Source: Schistocephalus solidus (Eukaryota; Platyhelminthes; Cestoda; Diphyllobothriidea; Diphyllobothriidae). Taken from it: a stretch of DNA of 64,000 nucleotides. Shown in pieces: positions 47,660 to 59,344 of the stretch. Location of the stretch: positions 1-64,000 of the forward strand of contig WEDG01008611.1 of the NCBI GenBank assembly GCA_017591395.1. The letters run 5' to 3'. The first letter of the stretch is position 1. Every line of letters begins with the position of its first letter. A program made the translations under genes and the position numbers. Below the pieces are notes generated by a model. The model was not told the DNA's origin and ran no database searches. It saw only the letters and a program-made list of their open reading frames with translations.

Positions 47660-48230
47660 ACTACAGAAAAGTGTTAATAAAACTGCCTTTTTTAGGAGAT
47701 GCAACAAGCGAACTCGTAGGACGACGTCTGAGGACAGCGATCACGAACCTACGCGCATTCCTTACCAGCTCTCCCCTCCTATGCTTTGGAGGTAAAGACC
47801 GACGCTCGTTGAAGGTCGCATCAATGTATATGTACTCCTTCACTTGCTCCTGTGGGGCGTGACAGTGGAAATACAGCGAGGCTCCTGAAAAAGAAGGTAC
47901 CTGAACACATACCCGTTCGGCTAGTTAAAGAAGAAAATATATTGATTCCGAGTTCTATTCTCACGCATCTTGATACTAATCACCTTTCGGCTTGCCTACC
48001 GGACACCAGCCAACTCCTCTAAGGGCCTACGCCTACGGGTGCTAGCAACAGCCGAGGCAGTGCTATACGGCTAGCGAATCCAGTGCTGTGCTGTCGAAAG
48101 ACGCTAATACAGGCGCTCTCTCATCTGTGGCCAAAGCCGACTTCAGGTGGTGATCACACGGCCCCCCACCCTCTTGATGACACTTGTTCAGTACGCGTAG
48201 TAGACCGTGCTGTTCACTCCCCATACTCAA
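47660..48230 (+). mobile_element. Penelope-like element PLE3, GIY-YIG tail, degraded
   Basis: Plus-strand order: LIKLPFLGDATSELVGRRLR (RT to endonuclease linker, 47671-47730), ASMYMYSFTCSCGA then a stop (CxCG motif, 47820-47862), HIPVRLVKEENILIPSSILT (47905-47970), THLDTNHLSACLPDTSQLL and LATAEAVLIRLANPVLCCRK (48045-48105). This is the C-terminal third of a Penelope-like protein, 5'-truncated and with three frame changes. Confidence 0.75.
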
Positions 48231-48234
48231 CCTA

Positions 48235-50146
48235 CGACCAGCGCTCACACACTACATTACCTTCTCCAGTTACAATGACCTCCACACGCCAACTTCGCCA
48301 TGCAGGCGGCATGAGAACGATGATTACCAACCATTGGACCCTTATAAACCCAGTACGCTCTCATAGTTTCATTCTCTATGTAGCTGTATAGGCCCAATGA
48401 TAAGTTACTGCTAAAGCATTGTCATGACAGCCCGAGATAGTAGCGGATGCATCGGCTGACAATGCTTGCCAGTCCGTCTACGCGGGCTACACACAAACTG
48501 CTTTCTAACACCGCACCTACCAGACTTCAGAGAAGGTAGAGGCTTCGGATACCACACAGCCGAGAAAGCCATGGAGGCTGGTTACAGCAAGAAGAGGACG
48601 TTGCAACCTGCCCCTCCGCCCTACGTAGAAGCAAATACTCCCACCACTAGGTGGCCTCGCGAAGCCATGGCTATCACTGCATCATAGAATGATGTTCGGT
48701 TATCCGTAGAGAAGAGTTCCCGATATCAGCTCCGTCGACCTGACTCGCCCCCTCTTACATAGTATTAATGATCTATTCGACTCAATCCAAATACAGAGTA
48801 AAACGAGCCTAACGCCGCTACCTAAGGTATGTTACACGCGGACTCTGATGCAACCTGTGTGTTGCATGCTATGCGGATCCCATAAAGAAGGAATCATTAC
48901 TGTCTGCTCCAAAATCCTGGCTGGAACTGATTTAGCCCATCAGCCAGTAACCATTCAAGTCTTGACTTACAGTTTCATGCAGTTCACAGGTATTACAGTG
49001 AGATAGGTGACTCATCGCCATAAAGGGGAACAGACAAAAGTCAATATTGCCCTCAGTTTAGACCAATTCAAGGGCCCAGACAGTTCGAGGGACTAACCTT
49101 GTGCGGTAAGGTAAAATGGGTTAGGGTAAACTGAGCCATCGAGTACATGGAGCGGACTTGTAATCGGGTTTAATGTTGCAGAGAAAAATAAATCGCAGTT
49201 GTATTTGAGGGCGGCGATTGCCTGACGCATGGGTGCGCTCCACCACTTTATATCCCTTTGTTGTCTCGAATCACCTGTCAATCGATTAGTCAGGCTAAAG
49301 AACTTTTAACAAATGCGTCTCCATTAATCAGAGTCCATGGAAATTAGGCATATTGATGATTCTTTGTCTTCTGCCTTAACTGCTCTTGATTGTGGGCTCA
49401 TGTGTGAGCGAGAAAGCTCAGGTCGAGTGAAATGCAGACCCAATTCTTAGTCTGGCATCCTCTTTTATTCGGCGTGCCAGAACTCACATGCCATCCTCAT
49501 CCTAAAACAGTAACCATCAGCGGAAGGTCATCACAGTTGTAGGTTTGAGCCCTTGGCTTGTTCCATCTACCAAATCGCCCGATTTTCCGTCACCGACAGC
49601 AAGCAGCTCGTTTACGGCGCTTGAGCGCATGCATTTCATGACCAATTCCAAATGGATCATGAGGAAGGACCAAAAACCACCCACGCACAGCTAAACCATG
49701 TGCAGTAATTCGGCAGAAGTAACAAAACGGTGAACGCGAAACTTAGCAGAAGACACCAGTAATCGGCTGTACAGCGTAAAAATGAGCAGACGTGGCAACC
49801 GGAGCATGATTAGGGAAATAAGCAGGTGAAATCTTGGTTTAAAAAAAATGAAAAAGAACGGGGTAGAAGTACACCCAGAAGGTGCATAGAGGCATATCAT
49901 GGGCATCTTGTTCATTTGCATGGGGGTTGGCTGAGAGTAAATCACCACTGGAGGCCGATGCAAAAGAGGCAGGGAGGCGGACCTCGTGCTGATCAGGGCA
50001 AAGCTTAATAGACAGCAGTCGGAAAAAGGGATCCAGAGGGTAACAAGGATCGAGATCACTCTGAACATCGCAAATTAGTGAGAAGTTTGAAGTAAAGATA
50101 TGGTAATTAGTTTTAATGGGTAGGGACGCAGGTTGGCGGTAGGTTT
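48235..50146. other. Spacer, includes probable syntaxin 3' UTR
   Basis: No gene supported. An AATAAA on the minus strand (49464-49469) lies about 680 bases after the syntaxin stop and could be its polyadenylation signal. An open minus frame at 49691-50068 is hydrophobic without domains. Confidence 0.4.
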
Positions 50147-50293
50147 CTAAGAGTTACTTCTCAGGGACAGTCCAATGATGAGGCCGATTATCACAATTAA
50201 GACGATGAAGATGAGTGCGCAGATGCACTTCCGACGACGAGCTGATTTCCTGTGTACAACCGCGGAATTAAGCTGCTGAACGCCGCTCGCAAC
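50147..50293 (-). CDS. Syntaxin (Qa-SNARE) last exon: membrane anchor
   Basis: Acceptor TTTTAG on the minus strand, then VASGVQQLNSAVVHRKSARR, RKCICALIFIVLIVIIGLII and GLSLRSNS with a TAG stop (50147-50149). It encodes the end of the SNARE helix, a basic patch and one membrane-spanning anchor. That is the tail-anchored end of syntaxin 7/12-type endosomal SNAREs, which take part in vesicle fusion. The junction with the upstream exon keeps phase 0. Confidence 0.85.
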   Translation of the reverse strand, partial: VASGVQQLNSAVVHRKSARRRKCICALIFIVLIVIIGLIIGLSLRSNS

Positions 50294-50670
50294 CTAAAAG
50301 ACAAATACATTGCTACGGAAAATGGCTAAGCAGGTAGTATTGTTTAGATCATATTAACACGAGGTGAATAAAGATCGGCAGTGCTGATGCTAATGCGTCA
50401 AAATCAAGTGACGCACCAACCCCAGATTTGTTACCTAGCAACGTCATCACTACAGGACTAAGGATTAACGTTAAATAGACTTGAATTGCGGGGCTAAAAA
50501 GCCCCAGTTCCAAGACAATAGAATTGCCGATATTTCCTCCTGCAATCAATAGGGGGCAAGGCTATCTCGTACATGACCAAGACACGCTTGAAAAGTCACG
50601 AGGACAAATGAGGACTTCTAGCGTGCGCTACTTGATGTTACAGCTATTTGGTTATGTTTAGATTGCTAAC

Positions 50671-50861
50671 CTGAACGTAGGCAGCCTCCGTGTTGGCCTC
50701 GATCGAGTCCACCAACTCGCCCTGGTCGTGAACGTATGTTGCAAGGGTGGTGAAGAGCTCGTTAACGAGGACAATATCGGACTCCAGGGCCTCCATCTCC
50801 CGGGCGCGTTGCTCCTCACTCTCAATTTGCAGGACCACCTGCTGCTGCTGGGCTGGTCCGC
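50671..50861 (-). CDS. Syntaxin (Qa-SNARE) exon: SNARE motif
   Basis: Acceptor with a long pyrimidine tract (CTTCTTCTTTCGACAG), donor GTTAGC. It encodes GPAQQQQVVLQIESEEQRAR, EMEALESDIVLVNELFTTL, then ATYVHDQGELVDSIEANTEA. The Gln of HDQGEL is the zero-layer Gln of Qa-SNAREs, and VDSIEAN is the syntaxin signature. It starts in phase 1 (needs one base from the exon upstream). The intron to the anchor exon is 377 bases. Close to syntaxin 7 and 12/13 in wording. Confidence 0.88.
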
Positions 50862-51020
50862 CTGTCGAAAGAAGAAGTGGAAGGCTGGAAGATAATCACT
50901 CAGCGAGGACAATTTGATGGGGGAGCCTACTAAAACTTATATTGATATCAACGGCTTGGTTGCCCTACTAGGACATTCAATTTTTTGGTCACCTGGAATT
51001 TTTGAAGGTCAGACACTTAC

Positions 51021-51091
51021 CTGTTGCAGACTGTCGGAAATGGGGGATATGAACCGTCAATCTGCTGACTTTGCGCCGCGCAATCTTCGGG
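51021..51091 (-). CDS. Candidate syntaxin linker exon
   Basis: A strong donor CAACAG|GTAAGT lies on the minus strand at 51021/51020, 159 bases upstream of the SNARE exon acceptor. The frame that fits the SNARE exon reads PKIARRKVSRLTVHIPHFRQ then SATG. An in-frame TAG just upstream means the acceptor would be close to 51091. The linker of syntaxins is not conserved, so the protein gives little support. Confidence 0.3.
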
Positions 51092-51159
51092 CAAGACTAG
51101 TTATTGTGGCAAGCAGGTGGCAAGAGGATCGCATTTGCTAATCAATTATTACGCGACCT

Positions 51160-51510
51160 GGCAGTTCGACCGTCGATTTCGACTAGGTCCCCTGTGTGCC
51201 CCATAGCAAGGTGGCCACAGGGACGGCTACTTGCACTGCATCTACCACACTCTCTCCTCCTGCCGAACATGGGCCCGGTTTTGTGACTAAACGAAGGTGA
51301 CAGGTGGGAGATGGAGTGGGAGTGCCATGAGGCCACATTAAGAAGAAGCCATTGCAGCCTTACCCTCACTCCGCCAAACGGTCATTCCACACACACTGGG
51401 ATGACTGCGCTGTTCGAGTTATCCCGTCAATTGACAACCTTCTAAGCCACGACTTTCAGCGTACCATGATAGCTTCAAGCGCGTCACATTATTTATAGTG
51501 AGGAAAATGA
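51160..51510 (-). repeat. Mosaic dispersed repeat R1/R2 in syntaxin intron
   Basis: 51200-51290 has CACTGCATCTACCACACTCT, like R1. 51400-51500 has GTTATCCCGTCAATTGACAA, then AGCCACGACTTT and TGATAGCTTCAAGCGCGTCA, which recur at 55305-55380. The order R1 then R2 is the same at 54990-55400. Confidence 0.6.
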
Positions 51511-54140
51511 GCTAGCTCACTCGCAGATTGGTTTCAAAGAGTAGCGTTCTTATCTGGTAAAAAATGCCCCAAGCCTCACACATCCGGCAGTGAAGATTCA
51601 CGCGAACATAAGAAATTCGCTGGATGTAAGATTGCCGAGGTAGATGTGGAAATAATGTTTCGAGTAGGGCAAAGTTAAGGCGCTGACTGTAATCTCCAGA
51701 CAAAAAAAACAGTTTATCAGGAATCTCACCACTGCCAAGCAAGGTATGTCCAAAAACGATCACATGCGCATTCGTTTAGCAATGTAGCCTTGCCACGTAT
51801 CTACCTCAATCACAGTGCAGTGATGGCAAGATAATACCAAAACAAAGGGAGATGAGAGTAGCGCAGTGTTCAGCATCAAAAAGCTCGTCTACGCGCGCCA
51901 CGCACACAAACTGGTCCACATGTACCAGGCTGCATTTGGGGGATCTCTGGTCTCAGGTGCGTGAGAATGCTATTAAGACTATATTAATGATTGCAAGTCC
52001 TTCGTACTTCTGGGGATCGAGAGCCTACACTGCAGCGAGACATCGCCAGGTGGGCACATAACAAAAGGGGATTCAGCGTCGTTATATCATGTGTCACTGT
52101 CCCCCAACTTTTCACAAGCCACACTCATTGGTTTGAAGTTACCACGAAAATTTGCCTAACCTGCGACAGCAGTAGAGGAAAGTGGTTAGACAAATTACGG
52201 GCTCAGAACGGAGTACTCCCCGACGTCCACGAAACCTTAGAATAAGAAGACATTCGTTTGTCCAAACGAGATGGAAATAAAGACAAACATGGCAAATTTT
52301 TTACGAGTTTAAATCTGCGGAGAGAAAAGCAGTACTATAAGGAAGCCTTCGGTGAAGGAACAGACAATGAGCGCACGGTCAAACTGCATTTCAGAAGTTG
52401 ACAAAGAGTAGGAGGGTCGGCGAGGTACTTCCACCAGTTAGCGGTGGCTAATGAAGCGGACGCATGTAGAAATAGCGGAATTCGAAAACCCTGATTACTC
52501 AACCGTTGTTTTTCATAGGAATCAGGTTAGAAAGCTCAAGCAATGAACGCAAAGCCATAACTCTGTCAATACGATGTACGCATGAGAAGAAGGAATATAA
52601 TTCAGACACCGTCGTGACTTATGAAAAAGTGGCTCTTTTACAACAACCATCGAAGATCAGCCTAACAGTTGGATCATGATGATGACTAAAACATCATAAT
52701 ATTAGAGAAGTACTATTGTAAATCTAAGGAAATGTACCAGCAGCTACGCAATAAACATTTGTTCCCCATCTCTCACAGATTTTATCAGTTCCCATGACAA
52801 CTGTCGACATTCGAACAAGTTGGGCCCTAGAATTACCAAAATATATCGTGACAGAACATTAATGATTCACATTCCTATTTACGTTACAGGGTTTAAAATA
52901 TGAATTAATTATATATCATACCGATAATTAAGCAAGTTTTATCAAGCCTTAACGAGGGAGGATTGGCTGAGAACGCTCACACATGGTTGCCATATTGGCC
53001 TTTAGTAGGCAACACCATGAGTCTTCGGCCTGATTTCAAAAAACCGCAAAATCTCGCTTATATTACTATAAAGAAAGGGGGAAGACTGAGGTGTAAAAAT
53101 GTCAAAGACTTTCTTTTTTAAAAAAATGTGCAGGTTTGCAAAACGATGTCCGCTGACAGAGATGTGATCTGGAATGGGGGGACGGGACGAGTAAGGAATC
53201 TGGGGTGTCTTTTAAGAGCATATTGAAATATAGTTTTAATGATAATGCGATGGCAGCTATGAGCATTTCCCCCAAAATGATACGCAACACCCATTAAGCA
53301 TCTGCTGTAGCCGTTTTCAAATAAAGGGACAAATTGGGCGAAAATGGTTGGGCAGCAGACCAAGCTCGGCATGGCTTACGGACCGAATCGCCATCTATTA
53401 CCACAAAACTGCTTCTTCTCTTGACGACGCAATAGGGGGAGGTCTAACATGCAAAAATTCCGAGCCTCCATCCCCCGAGATTGTCCATTAACCGTGGGCT
53501 CTCATTAATTAAAAAGTAGAATGCTTCGACGTAGACAGGAGAGGAAATTTTTGCGAAGCGACAGCCGACCCCCTCTCCCCAACACTGGCTCACTGAGGGT
53601 TTCAGTGGAAAATTCGAAATGCTATGGGCAACGGCGTAGCCAGCTTTCAATGGCCTACGTCAACATTCCAAACCCACTTCAGTTTAAATAATATAAGCAC
53701 CGCGTGTAGTTAGGAAAGTCGAAGGATCAAGTGGTTTATTAAACAGTGAGGCGTCGAGTATGATGTGCGGATGGTCAGACATGTGGCTAACTAGTCATTA
53801 TTCAACCTACACCCAAGTTGCACACGCAGACACCTGCACAGGGCCTGAAGACGGCACCTTTATGTAGGAGCCTTACTTGTCTAAACCAAGTCAGATGTAG
53901 GGTGTCACACAACGCCGCTGTTCAGCTCCGATTGAACAACGCTTCTCGCGTAGGAATCGTTAATTCTATAGCCTTACACCGAGGCACTTCAGAACCGTCC
54001 TCAAAAGCCCCGCCACAATGCCCGACGCCGTCATCGACCGGCAGTCCCCTCTCCTCCCCCACCCCTCAGTTAAAACTAACAAGGACATAGACCGCCCGCT
54101 TGCTCTCCCACAAACCATCAGTGCCATCCAAGAGCTCTTC
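51511..54140. other. Syntaxin intron spacer
   Basis: No gene supported. Minus frames at 53118-53372 and 53444-53650 look repeat-derived and lack domains. The Hc helix exon expected for syntaxin was not found here. Confidence 0.4.
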
Positions 54141-54144
54141 AGTT

Positions 54145-54310
54145 GGCAAACACCGGGAGCTGGGTGAGGAGGAGAGAGTTGGGTAGCTGCATCGTAAGCC
54201 CACTACTATAAACTGATTCACGCAAAATTCAACACCCCTACGTCCATCGCTCTGTGGGGCACACGGTAGGCATTGTCGAAAACCAGCGTCAAACTGTCGC
54301 GCGTACTTAA
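54145..54310 (+). repeat. Repeat family R1, copy 2 (+)
   Basis: Contains GGAGGAGAGAGTTGGGTAGC, CCACTACTATAAACTGATTC and GGCACACGGTAGGCATTGTC, matching the right half of 32160-32310. Confidence 0.6.
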
Positions 54311-54418
54311 AACGAAGGGCAGTTCGCTCGGCCTTCGCCTATTTCACTTATTTTCTAATCAAAGTAAGACGTGATAATAGTAACGGAAATAATCTTACCA
54401 CCAGGATTGTCATTAGTT

Positions 54419-54543
<125 letters not shown>

Positions 54544-54584
54544 CCTAGTTGATGTTGATGTTTTTGAACGGTAATATGTGCGCA

Positions 54585-54720
54585 AATTAGTTTTAAGTGA
54601 TAGTAGACTTTCAATGCATCTACCGCACTCTCTCTTCCCTTACCCGCCTGTACCCAGTGTCAAGACATAGTCAAGAAGACCGGAGGTGGGGTCGGGCGCA
54701 GGTGAATCATATCCCACCAT
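54585..54720 (-). repeat. Repeat family R1, copy 3 (-)
   Basis: Reverse complement of 32110-32225 with few changes (minus-strand landmarks ACCTCCGGTCTTCTTGAC, GAGAGAGTGCGG, TACTATCACTTAAAA). Confidence 0.7.
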
Positions 54721-54899
54721 ATTCGTAAATGGCAACAGTGGGTGGTGCGGCATGAGCCTGCACCGACGCGTGCCCAAGTCGTGCACGCGCATCGCCCGCC
54801 CCCCCCATGCTCGAAATTTTTTATGGGAACACATTCCAGAATAACGCCTGCCGCACCCTGATTTGGCCCCCGTGTTGGTCCAGCGCATCTACCAAGCGG

Positions 54900-55420
54900 A
54901 CCGTTTAGGGGGCAGATCACACACATATACACACGGTGGTTCGACCGTCGTGTTCAACGATGTCCACCGTATGCTGTGCAGGGACGGTGACTCACGCTGG
55001 ATTATAGTGAAAGTAGACTTGCACTGCACCTACCTCACTCTGTGTTCCACACCCCCCACCTGGACCCGGTGTCAAGAGAGAGTTGAGAAGACCGGAGATG
55101 AGACAGGGCGCAGGCTCACGCACCGTCGTCCTACTCCAAAAAAAGAACACAACGATACAAGAAAGGGGCGACTCAGATCCCAAATGAATGGGACTGCCAT
55201 AGATATCACATTAATAAGGAGCCATTTTAGACCGACTCTCACTCCGCCAGTCGTCCATGGCCCATAAACGCAGGCACTGGGCCGAACACGTGGTCCTAGT
55301 TATCCCGTCAGTTGGCAACCTTCAAGCCACGGCTTTTAGCGCACTGTGATAGTTTCAAGCGTGTCAGATTGTTTATAGTGAATAAAATACGCTGAGCCGT
55401 CGACCTAACTCTCCCCTACC
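54900..55420 (-). repeat. Repeat mosaic R1 plus R2, copy 4 (-)
   Basis: 55010-55125 is R1 reversed. 55240-55400 shares CACTCCGCCA, GTTATCCCGTCAGTTGGCAA, AGCCACGGCTTTTAGCGCA and CTGATAGTTTCAAGCGTGTCA with 51360-51500. 55590-55720 has a weaker third echo. Confidence 0.65.
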
Positions 55421-55808
55421 CCACAATCAGAACACCCGCCGAGCCGGTCAGTTGGCTGATGTGGGAGTGAGCGCATTGGCTGACGGGTCCGCTTAACCGT
55501 CTTCGCGCACCACAGCACGACCTGGCCCCCATTACGCACACACCAGGATTCATTAAATCAGAGGATATGGAGGAGCCATCGCCGTCTGACTCCCAGTACA
55601 CCGGTCAGCCACTCCGCACACACAACACATGCACTGGGCCAACGGCGTGGTCTGGTGTAAGCGTTAGATTGGCAGCCTTACAAGCCACGGTTTCTAGGAC
55701 CCCATGATATTCTCAGGTACGTGATGATGGTGAGGGTGTTGTGTATGTATTGGTGAAGGTAGTGTAGGCTGATGTAGTTTAGCCTCGGACTGTTTACCGC
55801 AGGTTGTC

Positions 55809-55871
55809 GTGGAGGCGCGTGTGTCCTAATAGGCCCATGCGGTGTATAAAGGTGCGGTAGCAGTGAGGGCA
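55809..55871 (-). pseudogene. C2H2 zinc finger of LINE tail (finger 5)
   Basis: CPHCYRTFIHRMGLLGHTRL ending in H, all ligands intact in one frame. Nearly the same linker-less helix as finger 3. Confidence 0.8.
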
Positions 55872-56117
55872 GTGGAGGCGGGCGCGGTGATTATATGTCG
55901 AAGCCCCAGGCACTGGTTCACCAGCCTCCGCGCAATGGATTAGCATGCGACCGACCAAGCCGATGCGGGAGGTGGAGTTGCGGGCGCTGTGTGGACAGGA
56001 GAAGTTCGGAGAGGCTGGGGGATGTCATTCGTTGTAGTAGGGGGTGGCAGTGGCGGTAAAAATGGCAGGAGCGGAGGGTTTGCATGGGGTATCGGTATTG
56101 CGGTGAATTCCGCTGTC

Positions 56118-56180
56118 ATGGATGCGCATGTGACCGAGTAAGCCCATGCGATGAGTGAATGCGCGAGGACAGTGAAGGCA
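56118..56180 (-). pseudogene. C2H2 zinc finger of LINE tail (finger 3)
   Basis: CLHCPRAFTHRMGLLGHMRI ending in H, all ligands intact in one frame. Confidence 0.8.
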
Positions 56181-56243
56181 GTGGATGCGGCGATCTCAGC
56201 TGTGGGTTGGTGATCCAGGCACTGGTTCACGAGTCTCTGTACG

Positions 56244-56306
56244 ATGGATTCGCAAGTGACTGACCAGGCCGATGTGTGAGTAGAATGTGCGGTCACAATG
56301 AGGACA
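56244..56306 (-). pseudogene. C2H2 zinc finger of LINE tail (finger 2)
   Basis: CPHCDRTFYSHIGLVSHLRI ending in H. All four ligands are intact in one frame. Spacing C-X2-C-X12-H-X3-H. Confidence 0.8.
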
Positions 56307-56496
56307 GTTTAGGAGAGAGCCCACATCGCTGGTGGTTATAACGGCGGCGGCGGTGGTGGGGATAACAGGTGATGAGTATTGGGATGTGGACTCTATGATG
56401 GAGGGAGTAATGGAATTGATGCCAGGGGTGAGGGTGGGGGTCCAAAGCAGGGTTGACAGAATTTGACGTAGAAGTTAGAGCTTTCGGATTGTTGTT

Positions 56497-56561
56497 GCAT
56501 TGCGTCCGAAGATGTCTGACCAGGCCGATTCGCGCGCGAAGGTGCGTTGACAGCGCGGACA
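56497..56561 (-). pseudogene. C2HC-type zinc finger of LINE tail (finger 1)
   Basis: CPRCQRTF and then, one frame over, ARIGLVRHLRTQC. The last ligand is Cys, giving C2HC. The frameshift lies between the Cys pair and the helix. Confidence 0.65.
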
Positions 56562-56905
56562 TGTTGTAAGGGCTTGGGCATTAGCAATGTTGGTCCGGGG
56601 TGCTGGTGACTTTCGTGCCGCTCTTTTGGCCTTGGCGGTAGCGATCCGGTTGTCTTCGTAGAATGCTGCCCCTGTCTTCACTATATTCCTCCAGACCGTT
56701 AGGTTCCGGGTGAGGCCCTCCCAGTGTGCCGGGTTGATCTGCAGTTGCTTCAGGGAGGTCTTCAGAGTGTCCTTGTAGCGTCGTACTTGACTCACTTGTC
56801 GACGAGAACCCGTGGCAACATCTCCATAGTCGTTTGGGTAGTCGTTCGTCATCTATCCTCACAAGGTGGCCGCTCCAGCGCAGTTGAGCATACACACACA
56901 CATGC

Positions 56906-59169
56906 CTGCCAAGAAGTCTACCGACACTGTAAAATGTGTGCCTATACTACAAAGACAGTGTAGTTGGAACCGAGGATTGAGTGTTCAAAGTAGACAAAAT
57001 ATAAGCAAGAGGCAGTAGCTTTGAGTGGACAGTCAGTCTGTTGATCACTAATAAGAGCTCCGGGGAAACTCAGGTGGCAGGGCAAGTGCACAAACTCGGA
57101 AGATCAACACCACTTTTCCACCTCGGCAGAAAACCTCGAAAATAAGCTGTAGTACCATGATGATGTTTGGTCTCCAAACCCAGCATAAGGCCAGAAAACG
57201 GGTAACAGTATTTTGCATGCGGTATCCCGACTGAAGTTCGGGATTGAATTGTGCAGGTCTGTCCACAGACGGCTACGACAGTGCTGTGCCAATTGGAAAT
57301 CTGAAGGTCTCCATGGATTTTCTGTCGTCCACTCTACGTTTGTCCAAATAGTAGACAGAGAGATCAGCCTCCAATACAACACACGCCAAAACACAGATAA
57401 CAAGGCAGTGGAGTGAATATTTGCAGGGCTGCTGCCAAACAGTTAGTGTGATCACGCTTTGGGCCACGGGCCCGATCTGTTACGTCACCGCCTTCGCGCT
57501 CCGTGGGTCTGCAAGGTAGACCACCTTTGGTGGACGAACGCTTAATTACAATGGCAGTAAGCATAATTCAATTAGATGCCTCCAAGATGCAAGGTCATCA
57601 CAAAACGAACAGCCACTCCCCGACTGTGCAGTCAGTTGGCGACAGATTCCGGGGGAAAATGGGTCAAAGACAAAGACGCAGAGATATGCACTCGTGGTCA
57701 GTTGGCCATCGCCAGTTAGAGCGGGATTCGAGCAAGACGATGCGCCGAACTAAGTTGTCAGCACAGCACGTGACTGGATCATCTAAATCGGTGATTAAGA
57801 AGGCACAGTCGACCTGCCTGATCGCACTCGTTGAATCCACTCGACGACTGCACACAGTCCCTGAAGGCGGTGAGCTATTGTGGAACAGCGATTATACGCA
57901 TTTTGAAAACGGCAAAAACCTCCGGTAGGCCAAACCGACAAGGGAAACATTTTCAGACAATCCAGAGGGCAAATGTTTGGCACAAAGCACTAGGACAATA
58001 CTTGCGGGCATTCTCTAAACGAAGAGAGGGAAGCGTGTGTCTGTGCATGTACATCAGTCTCACTTCCTCTGATAGGCAAAAAACCTACGACGATAAACCC
58101 CAAGGATAACAATTTTACATCCAGTTTGTGAAAAGGGAGTTAGTTGTAAGCAGGTCCGTCGAGAACAGGCCGGTTTGAACAGGATCATGGATTCATCAAT
58201 CAGTATTTTCACTCGAAGAAGGGTCCTCGACCATTGCAGGGCTTGGCAACTACCGAAGATGCACCGTTAGAAAGATTCCCTCTGGAGAGCTAAGGGGAAA
58301 ATAAGGCCGCGTTTAAATGGAGCTGCGGACCCTATCACAATGCCGGAGTATATAGCCCAATTTTAAATGCCACCTCCTGGGTAAAGTATGACAACTCCAG
58401 ACGGTCTGAACTGGCTGAGAAATAACGTAAGGATAAGCCAGGACGCCTGTGAGAACTGATATGGTGCTTACACACTGTGCTGTCTGTAGTAGGAGTGCGG
58501 TGAGTACGCCTCACTTGTACTACTTTCCCCCTTGTTGATACTATGCACAGGTGGGGGGAGGGGTCGGCACACAATCCGGATTAGCACGAGGAGGAAAAAT
58601 GCTGAAGTGTCCTGGGGACTTTGAGAGAGGGTGATGTCCGTCAATTTACAGCAAATTGAAACGCAGGGGCGGTGGGCGGGCCAACTGCATCACTAATTAA
58701 TGAATATTCAAACAAAGTACAAAAAATATAAGCTGATACAGGCTAAAGGTTCGTTAGTCTTAAGTAAAGCATACTGAAGACACTCGATAATGGCTGAAAT
58801 CCACCATTGTCTGACTTAGTCACATCTGGTAGGCAGGGCTGTCCATCAGAAGGGCAGCAGTGCAACCCCGCGTCAAAAGCCTCTTGTTCAGGAAAGGACA
58901 ATTTTGGTCGCACAAATTAAGTGATGACAGAGAGCGGGCAAGCTACTGTGAATAATGAGTGTCCAGCCAATGGGCAAGAACTTTGGTTCGACAACACTCG
59001 GTTGCCAAGGGAGGGGTTACGACGCACAAAATATACAGCACAGTAAGTTTTGTGGAGGGAGGAGCAACAAGACACCGGCATGTTTTTCGTAACAAAAAAT
59101 AGGAGATGTCAGCAAGGCGTCAAAGGTCAAAAAACGAACCCTCAAAGCCCATCAGATCAGCAGAGCCAC
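56906..59169. other. Syntaxin intron spacer
   Basis: No gene supported. A plus frame at 57503-57928 (141 codons, basic) has no recognisable domain. No RT upstream of the zinc-finger tail is visible. Confidence 0.4.
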
Positions 59170-59343
59170 CTCCGACAGCACTGCGGTCACCCTGCATCGC
59201 GGCCGCATGGGCCAGCGACTCTGATACACGTTGTACTTCCCGCCCAAAGCGCTGAATGCGGGTGGTCTGGGCCATGGCTTGCTCATGAAGCTGGCGAGCT
59301 CGAACTCGTGTTTCACTTGACTCACCCAGCGAATGCGAGGCCC
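59170..59343 (-). CDS. Candidate syntaxin Habc helix exon
   Basis: A strong acceptor (CTTCCTTTTTCCTTTCAG) precedes an open minus frame reading SHSLGESSETRVRARQLHEQ, AMAQTTRIQRFGREVQRV, then SESLAHAAAMQGDR. It is alpha-helical in pattern, with an LG start and heptad spacing like the second Habc helix of syntaxin 7 (LGTPQDSPEL..). The donor was not fixed; a GAG|GTGGCT site near 59170 is one option. It could belong to another gene. Confidence 0.4.
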
Positions 59344-59344
59344 T

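Larger units (their letters stand above)
55809..56905 (-). mobile_element. C-terminal end of a LINE with C2H2 zinc fingers
   Basis: The minus strand first reads RWSGHLVRIDDERLPKRL (about 56830-56890), a post-RT segment of RTE-like elements. After a shift come YGDVATGSRRQVSQVRRYKD, ARKSPAPRTNIANAQALTTC and a CPRCQRTF start. Five finger-like units follow: 56497-56561 (CPRCQRTF...HLRTQC, with a 1-base shift), 56244-56306 (CPHCDRTF..HLRIH), 56118-56180 (CLHCPRAF..HMRIH), 55935-55997 (CPHS, degenerate) and 55809-55871 (CPHCYRTF..HTRLH). Stops and shifts separate them, so the gene is dead. The same finger repeat IGLVxHLRIH suggests the fingers arose by duplication. There is no RT in this copy; it is 5'-truncated. 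Confidence 0.75.

Noticed and set aside
49691..50068. 125-codon hydrophobic minus frame
   Set aside because: Lies in the probable 3' UTR of the syntaxin gene and shows no domain.
53444..53650. 68-codon minus frame
   Set aside because: Looks like repeat-derived sequence; no domain and no supporting context.
57503..57928. 141-codon basic plus frame
   Set aside because: No recognisable domain, no splice or promoter context; likely chance.
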